Of a stretch of DNA of 42,457 nt, positions 6,948-14,803 are shown piece by piece; within the stretch, counting starts at the first letter, position 1, and every line of letters starts with the position of its first letter. Source of the stretch: Oscillospiraceae bacterium (lineage in GTDB: Bacteria > Bacillota > Clostridia > Oscillospirales > Oscillospiraceae); contig JAETSB010000017.1 of NCBI GenBank assembly GCA_021769865.1, positions 1 through 42,457 on the forward strand, written 5' to 3'. The notes under the pieces were generated by a model. That model was not told where the DNA came from and ran no database searches. It saw only the letters and a program-made list of their open reading frames with translations. A program made the position numbers and the translations under genes.

Positions 6948-7739
6948 ATGGACCTGGACCTCTCATTGCTGCCCCAGGCCGCCGCGCAAATGCGGGGGGC
7001 CTTGAGCAATCTGTACTTTGCCGCCGCGCGGCTGGCCCCCGCCTCCGCCCGGGAGCAGGACCCCGAACTGGACGCCAAGGCCGCCCTGGTGGACCAGAGC
7101 TATTACCGCCTGATCCGCCTGGTGAACGACCTCGCCGCCACCCACTATCTCAACGGGGAGCCCCTGGCCCTGCAGGACCGGGACATTGTGGAGTTCGTGA
7201 CGGACATCTTCGCCAAGGCCGCCTCCCTGGCCCCCTTCCGGGGTCTGGAAACCCGCCTGATCTGCGCCGCGGACCGCCACCTCTGCGCCTTCTGCCCCGA
7301 CGCGCTGGAGCAGCTTCTCTATCAGCTGCTGTCCAACGCCTTCAAGTTCACCCCCTCCGGCGGCCTCATCACCGTGGAGCTGCGGCTGGCCGCGGAGCGG
7401 GTCTTTCTCTCCGTGGAGGACACCGGCCCCGGCATCGACCCGGAACGGCTGGAGATCCTCTTCGACAGCTACCACCAGGCGGAACGCCCCGCCCCCCCCT
7501 CCCAGGGCCTGGGCCTGGGCCTGGCCCTGTGCCAGGGCATCGCCCAGAGCCACGGCGGCGTCATGACGGCGGAGTCCCACCAGGGGAAGGGGAGCCGCTT
7601 CACCTTCTCCATGCCGGACCGCCTCAGCGGAACCATGCTCTCCGACGTCCGCTTCGACTACAGCGGCGGCTTCAACCGCGCCCTCATGGCCCTGTCGAAC
7701 GCCCTGCCCCCGGAGGCGTTCACCATCCGAAACCACTGA
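6948..7739 (+). CDS. Orphan histidine-kinase-like ATPase lacking the phospho-acceptor His
   Basis: 263 residues, ATG at 6948 after GGAAAGGAG. Residues 10-75 resemble a HisKA dimerisation helix pair, ending RLIRLVNDLAATHYL, but where SHELRTPL is expected the sequence is AAQMRGAL, so the acceptor His is Ala. The HATPase_c domain is intact: N-box Q126-x3-N130, G1 DTGPGID at 158-164, G2 GLGLGLA at 187-193. There is no transmembrane or sensor domain and no response regulator beside it. With Spo0A boxes in its promoter, a role in sporulation control as a pseudokinase, phosphatase or protein-interaction module is plausible; this is inference. Confidence 0.85.
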   Translation: MDLDLSLLPQAAAQMRGALSNLYFAAARLAPASAREQDPELDAKAALVDQSYYRLIRLVNDLAATHYLNGEPLALQDRDIVEFVTDIFAKAASLAPFRGLETRLICAADRHLCAFCPDALEQLLYQLLSNAFKFTPSGGLITVELRLAAERVFLSVEDTGPGIDPERLEILFDSYHQAERPAPPSQGLGLGLALCQGIAQSHGGVMTAESHQGKGSRFTFSMPDRLSGTMLSDVRFDYSGGFNRALMALSNALPPEAFTIRNH

Positions 7740-7745
7740 ACAGAC

Positions 7746-7773
7746 GGGACCGGTCCCCGAGGGGGCCGGTCCC
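7746..7773 (+). terminator. Hairpin after the HATPase gene
   Basis: GGGACCGGTCCC pairs with the right arm GGGGCCGGTCCC (12 bp, one G-T pair) around CGAG. The T-run is poor (GTGATTT), so termination may be partial. Confidence 0.6.
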
Positions 7774-7840
7774 GTGATTTGCCGCAGATGCAGTCTGCGC
7801 AAATTTTGCGAAACCTCCGGCAAACTTCACAAAAACGCTC

Positions 7841-7869
7841 TTGCGTCCACCGTTTTTTTCCAGTATAAT
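7841..7869 (+). promoter_or_regulatory. Promoter of the DUF1576 gene
   Basis: TTGCGT (7841-7846), 17-bp spacer, TATAAT (7864-7869), 37 bp before the TTG start. Confidence 0.7.
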
Positions 7870-7906
7870 GATAGCCTAAACCAATCTGAATATGGGAGGG
7901 ACCGCC

Positions 7907-9310
7907 TTGCAGGACCGTTACAAGAATTTATTCCCAGCCACCCTGGCGCTCTCCATTGGGCTGATGCTCCTGGGCCTGACCCTGGAGGCCCCGCTGGACA
8001 TCCTGAAAGGACTGTACCACATCGTCACCATGCAGGACCTGCTCATCACGGACTACGTGTCCATCGGCGGTCCCGGTGCGGCCCTGGTGAACGCCGGGCT
8101 GGTGACGGTCATCTCCATCTGCATCGTCAAATTCTCCGGGGACCCCTTCAACGGCTTCACCATTGTGGAGATGGGGCTGATGGCGGGCTTCTCCCTCTTC
8201 GGGAAGAACTTTGTCAACATCTGGCCCATCATCCTGGGCACCTGGCTGTACGCCAAGTACCAGCGGGACCCCTTTTCCAAGCACGCCTCCGTGGCGCTGC
8301 TGGCCACCTCCCTGGCCCCGCTGGTGAGCTACATGTCCCTGGGCAGCATTCACGCCAGCCTCCCCCTGGGACTGGCGACGGGCGTCCTGATCGGCTTCAT
8401 CCTGCCCTCTCTCTCCGCTTACACCTACAAGATCCAAAACGGCATGAACCTCTATAACATGGGCTTCGCCTGCGGCCTGTTCGCCATGATGGTCGTCCCG
8501 GTGCTCACCGCCTTCGGCGACAGCCCGGACTCCGTCCTCTACTGGGCCGAGGGCTACAACACCGGTTTCATCGCCGTGCTGAGCCTCATGTGCTCCACCC
8601 TGATCCTCCTGGGCTTCTTCGCCACGGGCGTCCCGGCGTGGAGCGTCTGGGCGGGCTACCGCCGCCTGCTCTCCACCACCGGCCGGGCCCCCAGCGACTA
8701 CCTCCGCATGTTCGGCTACGGCCCCGTCATGGTGAACATCGGCGTCAACGGCTTTCTGGGCATGGCCTACGTGCTCCTGGTGGGCGGCGACCTCAACGGC
8801 CCCACCATCGGCGGCATTTTTACCATTATGGGCTTCTCCGCCTTCGGCAAGCACGCCCGGAACATCCTCCCCGTCATGCTGGGGGTCTTCATCGGGGCCT
8901 ACGGCATGCACTACACGCCGGACTACCCCTCCCTGCAGCTGGCGGGCCTCTTCGGCACCACCCTGGCCCCCATCTCCGGCCACTTCGGCTGGCCTTACGG
9001 CGTGCTGGCGGGGTTTATCCACGCCTCCCTGGTCCTCCAGACCGGCGGGCCCGTGGCGGGGCTGAACCTCTATAACAACGGCTTTTCCGGCGGCCTTATC
9101 GCCATCGTCCTCTACCCCACCATCACCGCCATCCGCCGCCGGCGCCGTCCCACCCTCCAGGACAAGGACTACTACGACCAGTTCGAGGAGAGCGCCCCCA
9201 TCGACACCTCCGACCTGTCGGAGACCCACGGCGAGGCCGCCCCGCCGGAGCCGCCGGAGAACGAGGCCCTGGAAGCCTGGGCAAGAAAAAATTTCCTGGG
9301 CCCGGAATAA
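7907..9310 (+). CDS. DUF1576 polytopic membrane protein
   Basis: 467 residues with about a dozen hydrophobic segments to residue 415 and a cytoplasmic acidic tail. TTG at 7907 is chosen because GGGAGG sits 7 bp before it; the in-frame ATG at 7892 has no ribosome site and would consist of that site. The protein is an internal duplication: DPFNGFTIVEMGLMAGFSLF and DLNGPTIGGIFTIMGFSAFG start two related halves, each later carrying a GLNLYN/GMNLYN motif. That suggests a transporter or channel with pseudo-twofold symmetry; the substrate is unknown. It stands alone between the HATPase gene and spoIIR. Confidence 0.85.
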   Translation: MQDRYKNLFPATLALSIGLMLLGLTLEAPLDILKGLYHIVTMQDLLITDYVSIGGPGAALVNAGLVTVISICIVKFSGDPFNGFTIVEMGLMAGFSLFGKNFVNIWPIILGTWLYAKYQRDPFSKHASVALLATSLAPLVSYMSLGSIHASLPLGLATGVLIGFILPSLSAYTYKIQNGMNLYNMGFACGLFAMMVVPVLTAFGDSPDSVLYWAEGYNTGFIAVLSLMCSTLILLGFFATGVPAWSVWAGYRRLLSTTGRAPSDYLRMFGYGPVMVNIGVNGFLGMAYVLLVGGDLNGPTIGGIFTIMGFSAFGKHARNILPVMLGVFIGAYGMHYTPDYPSLQLAGLFGTTLAPISGHFGWPYGVLAGFIHASLVLQTGGPVAGLNLYNNGFSGGLIAIVLYPTITAIRRRRRPTLQDKDYYDQFEESAPIDTSDLSETHGEAAPPEPPENEALEAWARKNFLGPE

Positions 9311-9378
9311 AATTCCGCAAAGGCGTCCATGCTTCCCTCAAAGGCCCCAGCGCGGGCCGGGAAGGGAATGGACGACAT

Positions 9379-10005
9379 ATGAAAACCGAACAGGCCGGAA
9401 AGCTGAAGCTTTTGGAAGTTGTATTGCTGCTGTTTCTGGCGGCGTTCCTCGCCACCGGGGCCATGGCCCTGCAAACGGGGCAGGAATTGTCCGACAAGGT
9501 GGTCCGCCTCCACGTGCTGGCCAACTCCGATTCCGAGGAGGACCAGGCCCTGAAGTTGAAGGTCCGGGACCGGATTCTCGCCTACGCGGAACCGCTTTTG
9601 GCCGGCGCCGCGGACCGGCGGGAGGCGGAGGCCCTCCTCCGGGGCCGGGTACTGGAGCTGGAGCGCATCGCCGCCGAGGAGATCCGGGCGGGCGGCTATG
9701 ACTACGCCGTCTCCGTAGAGCTGGAAGACACCGTGTTCCCCACCCGGGAATACGAGGGCTTCGCCCTCCCCGCCGGGAAGTACCTGGCCCTCCGGACCGT
9801 CATCGGCGCGGGGGAGGGGCGGAACTGGTGGTGCGTGGTGTTCCCGCCCCTGTGCGCCGCCGCTTCGGCGGACGTGCCGGAGGCGGCCCTGGCCGCCGGG
9901 CTCTCTCCCGCTCAGGTGGGCCTCATCACCGAGGAGGACCAGGGCTACGTGCTGAAAAGCAAGCTGGTGGAGTTTTGGCGGGGCCTGGAGGCAAAACTGG
10001 ATTAA
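9379..10005 (+). CDS. spoIIR: Stage II sporulation protein R
   Basis: 208 residues. SpoIIR is made in the forespore and secreted to activate SpoIIGA, which processes pro-sigma-E in the mother cell. The sequence has one N-terminal membrane/signal segment (about 10-31), then the diagnostic VRLHVLANSDSEEDQALKLK at 42-61 and a conserved YLALRTVIGAGEGRNWWCVVFPP-like region (best marks GEGRNWW and VFPPLC). The C-terminus YVLKSKLVEFW is also typical. ATG at 9379 follows GGGAAGGGAA at a slightly long distance. A sigma-F promoter was not confidently seen in the short upstream gap. A 16-bp terminator shared with the thioesterase gene follows. Confidence 0.95.
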   Translation: MKTEQAGKLKLLEVVLLLFLAAFLATGAMALQTGQELSDKVVRLHVLANSDSEEDQALKLKVRDRILAYAEPLLAGAADRREAEALLRGRVLELERIAAEEIRAGGYDYAVSVELEDTVFPTREYEGFALPAGKYLALRTVIGAGEGRNWWCVVFPPLCAAASADVPEAALAAGLSPAQVGLITEEDQGYVLKSKLVEFWRGLEAKLD

Positions 10006-10006
10006 G

Positions 10007-10044
10007 AAAAGACGGAGCGTCCTGGTTGGGACGCTCCGTCTTTT
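10007..10044. terminator. Bidirectional terminator between spoIIR and the thioesterase gene
   Basis: A perfect 16-bp stem (10007-10022/10029-10044) begins with AAAA and ends with TTTT, so it works in both directions for these convergent genes. Its right arm overlaps the thioesterase stop by two bases. Confidence 0.9.
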
Positions 10045-10477
10045 AACTCTCCTGCGCTCGCTCCGCCATGCGCTTCCGGTCCACGCAAAAATAGCTGAAC
10101 GCCCCCGTGGCCAGCAAAACCCCGGCCTCGTCGGTGATCTCCACGTCCACCAGCACCGTGGACCGTCCCCGGTGCCGGACCCGCCCCGCGGCCCGGATGG
10201 TCCCGTGGGCCCGGTTGTCCAGGAAGTGCAGGTCCCCGTGCTGGGTGACGTAGTGCCGCCCGTCGCTGTGGGCCGCCCCGCCGGCGGCGTCGTCCGCCAG
10301 GGTGTACAGCGCCCCGCCGTGGACCATGCCGAAGGGGTTCCGGCTCTCCGGCCGGATGTCCAGTCGGTAGACCACCCGGTCCGGCTCTGCGGATTCCAGC
10401 CGGATGAAATTGTGGTCCGTAAAGGCGTTGGTCCCCAATTTCAGCGTCTCCAGCCGGAGCTTCTCCAAGTCCTCCAT
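10043..10477 (-). CDS. PaaI-type hotdog-fold thioesterase
   Basis: 144 residues from ATG at 10477, where AGGAGG lies 7 bp upstream; the GTG at 10483 is too close to it. The hotdog signature NPFGMVHGGALYTLADDAAG shows the buried helix and the HGG catalytic loop of 4HBT/PaaI enzymes, which hydrolyse acyl- or aryl-CoA. The C-terminal half keeps the VRHRGRSTVLVDVEI strand pattern. The substrate cannot be inferred from its neighbours; it is transcribed alone toward spoIIR. Confidence 0.85.
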   Translation of the reverse strand: MEDLEKLRLETLKLGTNAFTDHNFIRLESAEPDRVVYRLDIRPESRNPFGMVHGGALYTLADDAAGGAAHSDGRHYVTQHGDLHFLDNRAHGTIRAAGRVRHRGRSTVLVDVEITDEAGVLLATGAFSYFCVDRKRMAERAQES

Positions 10478-10560
10478 AAACACGCCTCCTGATTCCGTGG
10501 TGAAAAACAGCGTCAGTATACCACAGCCCCGGCCTCATTTCAACTTTTTTCAAAAGGGGG

Positions 10561-10617
10561 TTGACAAACGAGTGCCGCTGTGTATAATGAACATATGAAC
10601 ACTCGTTCAATTGTTCA
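10561..10617 (+). promoter_or_regulatory. Promoter and operator of the metal-response operon
   Basis: TTGACA (10561-10566), 16 bp, TATAAT (10583-10588). Overlapping the start point is a long inverted repeat: arms 10588-10600 and 10605-10617 around ACTC, matching at 11 of 13 positions, with inner half-sites TGAAC/GTTCA. This is the size and position expected for an ArsR/CadC operator. Confidence 0.8.
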
Positions 10618-10636
10618 TTTGAAAGGGGGCGGGCTC

Positions 10637-10999
10637 ATGGAGGACCGCTACAATGTGGAGTGCTGTGATTTCATCCACGCCCACGAGGACCTGGTGGAGA
10701 AGGTGCGGCGGGAGCTGCCGGGAGAGGATACGCTCTACGACCTGACGGAGCTGTTCCGCATCTTCGGGGACTCCACCCGGGTCCGCATCCTGTACGTGCT
10801 CTTCGAGTCGGAGATGTGCGTCTGCGACATCGCGGCGCTGCTGGGGCTTACCCAGTCGGCCGTCTCCCATCAGCTCCGGGCCCTGAAGAACGTCCGGCTG
10901 GTGAAGTCCCGGCGGGAGGGCAAGACGGTGTTCTACTCCCTGGCGGACGACCACGTGAAGACCATCATCGACCAGGGCCTGGAGCACGTCCGTGAATGA
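10637..10999 (+). CDS. ArsR/SmtB-family metal-sensing repressor, CadC-like
   Basis: 120 residues; ATG at 10637 after AAAGGGGG, downstream of the operator, whereas the longer frame from 10580 would start inside the promoter. The winged helix spans about 36-105 with SQSAVSHQL-type recognition helix (TQSAVSHQLRAL). Metal ligands of a CadC alpha-3N site are visible: C9-C10 near the N-terminus and C61-x-C63 (MCVCDI). The alpha-5 region has D104-D105-H106 and H117, a possible second Zn site. Likely releases DNA on Cd/Pb/Zn and derepresses the downstream HMA, methyltransferase and ATPase genes. Confidence 0.9.
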   Translation: MEDRYNVECCDFIHAHEDLVEKVRRELPGEDTLYDLTELFRIFGDSTRVRILYVLFESEMCVCDIAALLGLTQSAVSHQLRALKNVRLVKSRREGKTVFYSLADDHVKTIIDQGLEHVRE

Positions 11000-11046
11000 G
11001 ATTTCCCCATGTGGGGACATATGAACATATCAGGAGGAAGATCACT

Positions 11047-11265
11047 ATGAAAAAGCGTTTCAAGCTCACCGACCTGGACTGCGCCAACTGCGCCGCGAAA
11101 ATGGAAGCGGCCATCAAAAAAATTGACGGCGTCCACGACGCCACTGTCAGCTTTATGGCACAAAAGATGACCGTGGACGCGGACGACGCCCGGTTCGACG
11201 ACATCATGAAAGAAATCGTGGCGGTCTGCAAAAAGGTGGAGCCCGACTGCGTGATCAACCTTTGA
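11047..11265 (+). CDS. Free-standing heavy-metal-associated (HMA) domain protein
   Basis: 72 residues; ATG at 11047 with AGGAGG. One ferredoxin-like HMA domain with the metal-binding LDCANCAAKME (CxxC) in loop 1. It would carry a soft metal ion to the P1B ATPase of the same operon, which itself lacks any N-terminal HMA domain; the transporter's sensor domain appears to be encoded as a separate chaperone. The stop codon overlaps the TTG start of the next gene. ATATGAACATAT-like sequence at 11019-11030 just upstream echoes the operator half-sites. Confidence 0.9.
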   Translation: MKKRFKLTDLDCANCAAKMEAAIKKIDGVHDATVSFMAQKMTVDADDARFDDIMKEIVAVCKKVEPDCVINL

Positions 11266-11876
11266 GCACCTTTTGGGACCGCTGGGCCCGGTTTTATGAC
11301 TGTGCCCAATGGAGCAACCGGCGTGCAAATGCCGCCGCCGCGGGCCGGGCGGCGGAACTGATCCCCGCCGGGGCCAGGGTCCTGGACTGCGCCGCCGGAA
11401 CGGGGCTGTTCTCCCTGGCGGCGGCGCAGCGGGCGGGCTCCGTCCTCTGCACGGACCTGTCGGAGACCATGTTGCAACAGGCGGAGCGGAAGACGCGCCG
11501 CCGGGGACTGGCAAACCTGCGCTTCGCCCGCCGGGACGTGACCGCCCTGCCGGACCCGGACGGCGGCTTTGACGCGGTAATCGCCGCCAATGTGCTCCAC
11601 CTGCTCCCGGAGCCGGAGCAGGCGGTCCGGGAGCTCTGGCGGGTGACCGCCCCGGGAGGGCGGCTCATTCTGCCCACGTACCTCCAGGGAAAGACGGGGA
11701 CGGCCTACGGGACTATGATTCGGATTTACCAGGGGGTGGGCTTTCACTATGAGCACGCCTTCACCCCTGAGACCTACCGGATGTTTCTGGAGCGTCTGAA
11801 CCTGGGCCGGGTGACGGTGGAGGTCATCCCCGGGCGGCTGCCCATCGGGCTGGCGGTCCTGCAAAAGCCCGGTTGA
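11262..11876 (+). CDS. Class I SAM-dependent methyltransferase
   Basis: 204 residues. TTG at 11262 overlaps the HMA stop (TTGA), giving translational coupling. Motif I is VLDCAAGTGLFSLAAA, motif II LCTDLSETML, and the motif IV region AVIAANVLHLLPEP; the fold is that of small-molecule methyltransferases of the UbiE/Methyltransf_11 type. Being inside a metal-efflux operon suggests a role in metal or metalloid tolerance, but no cysteine triad of arsenite methyltransferase (ArsM) is present. Substrate unknown. Confidence 0.85.
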   Translation: MSTFWDRWARFYDCAQWSNRRANAAAAGRAAELIPAGARVLDCAAGTGLFSLAAAQRAGSVLCTDLSETMLQQAERKTRRRGLANLRFARRDVTALPDPDGGFDAVIAANVLHLLPEPEQAVRELWRVTAPGGRLILPTYLQGKTGTAYGTMIRIYQGVGFHYEHAFTPETYRMFLERLNLGRVTVEVIPGRLPIGLAVLQKPG

Positions 11877-11925
11877 AAAGCCCTGGTCCTTCCAAAGCAC
11901 CCCAGTTCAAAAGGAGGCGTTTCCC

Positions 11926-13848
11926 ATGAACAACCTCACCCGCAAGCAGCGGAAGATGCTCTGCCGCATCCTTCTGGCGGCGGCGCTGCTGATCGCCGTC
12001 AAGCTGCTGCCCCTTCTGTTCCCGGTCCCCTGGTGGATGGCGGTGCCGCTGTTCCTGCTCCCCTATCTCATCATCGGCTGGGACGTGCTCTGGCGGGCCG
12101 TCCGCAACATCCTGAACGGCCAGGTCTTCGACGAGAATTTCCTCATGGCCCTGGCCACCGTGGGGGCCTTCGCCACCGGGGAGTTCGCCGAGGCGGTCTT
12201 CGTCATGCTCTTCTACCAGACCGGCGAGCTCTTCCAGGACTATGCCGTGGGCAAGTCCCGCCAGTCCATCGCCGCCCTCATGGACATCCGCCCTGACACC
12301 GCCAACCTGGAGCGGGAGGACGGCACCCTGGAGGAGGTGGACCCGGAGGACGTGGAAGTCGGGTCCGTCGTGGTGGTGCGGCCCGGCGAGCGGGTGCCCC
12401 TGGACGGCGAGGTCCTCGAGGGCGCTTCCGCCCTGGATACCGCCGCCCTCACCGGCGAGTCCGTGCCCCGGGACGTGGCTGTCGGCGACCCGGTCATCAG
12501 CGGCTGCGTGAACCAGTCCGGTTTGCTCCGGGTTCGCGTCACGAAGCCCTGCGAGGAGTCCACCGTCTCCAAGATCCTGGACCTGGTGGAAAACGCCGGG
12601 GAGAAGAAGGCCGCCAGCGAGAACTTCATCACCCGCTTCGCCCGGTACTACACCCCCTGCGTGGTGCTGGCCGCCCTGGCGCTGTTTTTGATCCCCACCA
12701 TCGCCCTGGCCCTGATCCCGCCCTCCGCCCAGCCTGCCTTCCTGGCAGGAACGGACTGGACCGGCTGGCTCCATCGGGCCCTGATCTTCCTGGTGATCTC
12801 CTGCCCCTGCGCCCTGGTGATCTCCGTGCCCCTGAGCTTCTTCGGCGGCATCGGCGGGGCCAGCAAGTGCGGCATCCTGGTGAAGGGCAGCAACTACCTG
12901 GAGCTCCTTTCCCGGGCGGAGACGGTGGTCTTCGACAAGACGGGCACCCTGACCCAGGGCAGCTTCACCGTCACCGCCCTGCACCCCGCCCCGGGCGTCA
13001 CGGAAGACGCCCTGCTGGAGGCCGCCGCCCTGGCGGAGAGCTGGTCCAGCCATCCCATCTCCGTCTCCCTACGGAAGGCCTGGGGGAAGGAGATCGACCC
13101 CAGCCGGGTGACGGAGGTCGAGGAAATCGCCGGCCACGGCGTCACCGCCAAGGTGGACGGCAAGGCCGTCTCCGCCGGCAACCGCCGCCTGATGGAACAA
13201 GAGGGTGTCCAATGGGAGGACTGCCAGCTGCCGGGGACCATCGTCCATGTGACGGTGGAGGGGAAGTACGCCGGACACATTCTCATCTCCGACCTGCCCA
13301 AGCCCGAGGCGAAAACGCTGGTGGAGGGCCTGAAGGCGGCGGGGGTGAAAAAGACCGTCATGCTCACCGGCGACGCCGAGGCCGCCGCCAAGGCCGTGGC
13401 CCAGGACTTAGGGCTCGACGAATACCACGCCCAGCTTCTCCCGGCGGACAAGGTGGAGCGGGTGGAGTCCCTGCTGGCGAAGAAGTCCCCCGGGGCCGCC
13501 CTGGCCTTCGTCGGAGACGGCATCAACGACGCACCGGTCCTCACCCGGGCGGACGTGGGCATCGCCATGGGCGCCCTGGGTTCCGACGCCGCCATCGAGG
13601 CCGCCGATGTGGTGTTGATGGACGACAACCCGGCGAAAATCGCCACCGCCATGCGGATCTCCCGGAAGACCCTGCGGATCGTGAAGCAGAACATCTGGTT
13701 CGCCCTGGGGGTCAAGGGGGCGGTGCTGCTGCTGGGGGCCTTCGGCGTGGCGACCATGTGGGAGGCGGTGTTCGCCGACGTGGGCGTGGCGTTTCTCGCC
13801 ATTTTGAACGCCATGCGCTGCCTTCGTGTGGACGAGTTTAAAAAATAG
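11926..13848 (+). CDS. P1B-type heavy-metal (Zn/Cd/Pb) exporting ATPase
   Basis: 640 residues, short for CadA/ZntA because it starts directly at the first membrane helices with no HMA domain. ATG at 11926 follows AAAGGAGG. Actuator TGES at 176-179; membrane metal site SCPCALV with C293-P-C295, the Zn/Cd/Pb class; phosphorylation DKTGT at D337; the SHP nucleotide motif; GDGINDAP hinge. The last membrane region ends ILNAMRCLR. It pumps the metal out at the cell membrane. It is the last gene of the operon started at 10561, closed by a 16-bp hairpin. Confidence 0.93.
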   Translation: MNNLTRKQRKMLCRILLAAALLIAVKLLPLLFPVPWWMAVPLFLLPYLIIGWDVLWRAVRNILNGQVFDENFLMALATVGAFATGEFAEAVFVMLFYQTGELFQDYAVGKSRQSIAALMDIRPDTANLEREDGTLEEVDPEDVEVGSVVVVRPGERVPLDGEVLEGASALDTAALTGESVPRDVAVGDPVISGCVNQSGLLRVRVTKPCEESTVSKILDLVENAGEKKAASENFITRFARYYTPCVVLAALALFLIPTIALALIPPSAQPAFLAGTDWTGWLHRALIFLVISCPCALVISVPLSFFGGIGGASKCGILVKGSNYLELLSRAETVVFDKTGTLTQGSFTVTALHPAPGVTEDALLEAAALAESWSSHPISVSLRKAWGKEIDPSRVTEVEEIAGHGVTAKVDGKAVSAGNRRLMEQEGVQWEDCQLPGTIVHVTVEGKYAGHILISDLPKPEAKTLVEGLKAAGVKKTVMLTGDAEAAAKAVAQDLGLDEYHAQLLPADKVERVESLLAKKSPGAALAFVGDGINDAPVLTRADVGIAMGALGSDAAIEAADVVLMDDNPAKIATAMRISRKTLRIVKQNIWFALGVKGAVLLLGAFGVATMWEAVFADVGVAFLAILNAMRCLRVDEFKK

Positions 13849-13852
13849 CGGG

Positions 13853-13886
13853 CAAGGGCCGGACGGAAGGTTCCGTCCGGCCCTTG
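13853..13886. terminator. Bidirectional terminator, ATPase gene and ribF
   Basis: A perfect 16-bp stem (13853-13868/13871-13886) separates the convergent metal operon and the ribF end of the nusA operon; TTTG follows on the plus side. Confidence 0.8.
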
Positions 13887-13890
13887 TTTG

Positions 13891-14802
13891 TCATGTTTGC
13901 TGCGAATGATTCTCCTGAAAGTACCGCCTTGTAGTCTCCGCGTCGGCGGCGATCTGGGCCCGGAGGGCCTCCAGGGAGTCAAAGCGGATCTCGTCCCGGA
14001 GATGCCGGTAAAACTCCAGCCGCAGAGTTCTCCCGTACAGATCCCCCTGGAAGTCCAGCAGGCACGCCTCCACCGTCACGTCGCTTCCGCTGTTCACCGT
14101 GGGCCGGGTGCCCACGTTGGTGACGGCGGGGCAGCTGGTCCCGTCCTCGAAATAGACCCGGGTCACGTAGACCCCGTGGCTGGGGACCAGCACGTGGGGC
14201 GGGACGGTCAGGTTCGCCGTGGGGAAGAGCCGGGAGGAGCCCAGGCCCCGCCCGTGGCGGACGGTGCCCGTCAGGGTGTGGGGGTGGCCCAGGAAGCGGT
14301 TCGCCCGCTCCACCTGTCCCAGCTCCACCAGGCGGCGGATGTAAGTGGAGCTGACGGTGACCCCGCCAATTTCCACCTTGGGGATAATGTCGCAGCCCAG
14401 GCCCAGGGCGGCGCACTTCTCTTTCAGAAGCTCCGGCGTGCCCTGGTTCTTGTGGCCGAAGCGGTGGTCGTGGCCCGCCACCAGGTGGACGGCGTGCCAG
14501 CGGCCCACCAGCAGCTCCGTGACGAAGTCCTCCCAGCTGGTGGTCATCATCTCCCGGTCAAAGGGGGCCAGGATGACCTCCTTGATGCCGTAGAGCCGCC
14601 GGACCAGATCCCGGCGGTCCTCCGGGGAGTTGATGAGGGGGCAGGGGACCCCGGTGACCACCTCCTTGGGAGGGCGGTCAAAGGTAAACACGGCGGGCGT
14701 ACACCCCCGGCGGGCCGCCTCCTCCGCCGTCCGGCGCAGAAGGGCGGCGTGGCCCAGGTGGACCCCGTCGAAAAAGCCCAGGGCAATGACTCGTTCTTTC
14801 AT
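13891..14802 (-). CDS. ribF: Bifunctional riboflavin kinase / FAD synthetase
   Basis: 303 residues. The N-terminal nucleotidyltransferase has GFFDGVHLGHAALL and the later VAGHDHRFGHKNQGT and SSTYIRRLV stretches; the C-terminal flavokinase starts LTGTVRHGRGLGSSRLFPTANL and has TNVGTRPTV. It makes FMN and then FAD from riboflavin. ATG at 14802 is chosen with TTTGGAGCG 7 bp before it; truB's stop ends 2 bp upstream of this ATG, so the genes are coupled. Last gene of the rimP-nusA-infB operon. No FMN riboswitch was seen. Confidence 0.95.
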   Translation of the reverse strand: MKERVIALGFFDGVHLGHAALLRRTAEEAARRGCTPAVFTFDRPPKEVVTGVPCPLINSPEDRRDLVRRLYGIKEVILAPFDREMMTTSWEDFVTELLVGRWHAVHLVAGHDHRFGHKNQGTPELLKEKCAALGLGCDIIPKVEIGGVTVSSTYIRRLVELGQVERANRFLGHPHTLTGTVRHGRGLGSSRLFPTANLTVPPHVLVPSHGVYVTRVYFEDGTSCPAVTNVGTRPTVNSGSDVTVEACLLDFQGDLYGRTLRLEFYRHLRDEIRFDSLEALRAQIAADAETTRRYFQENHSQQT

Positions 14803-14803
14803 A

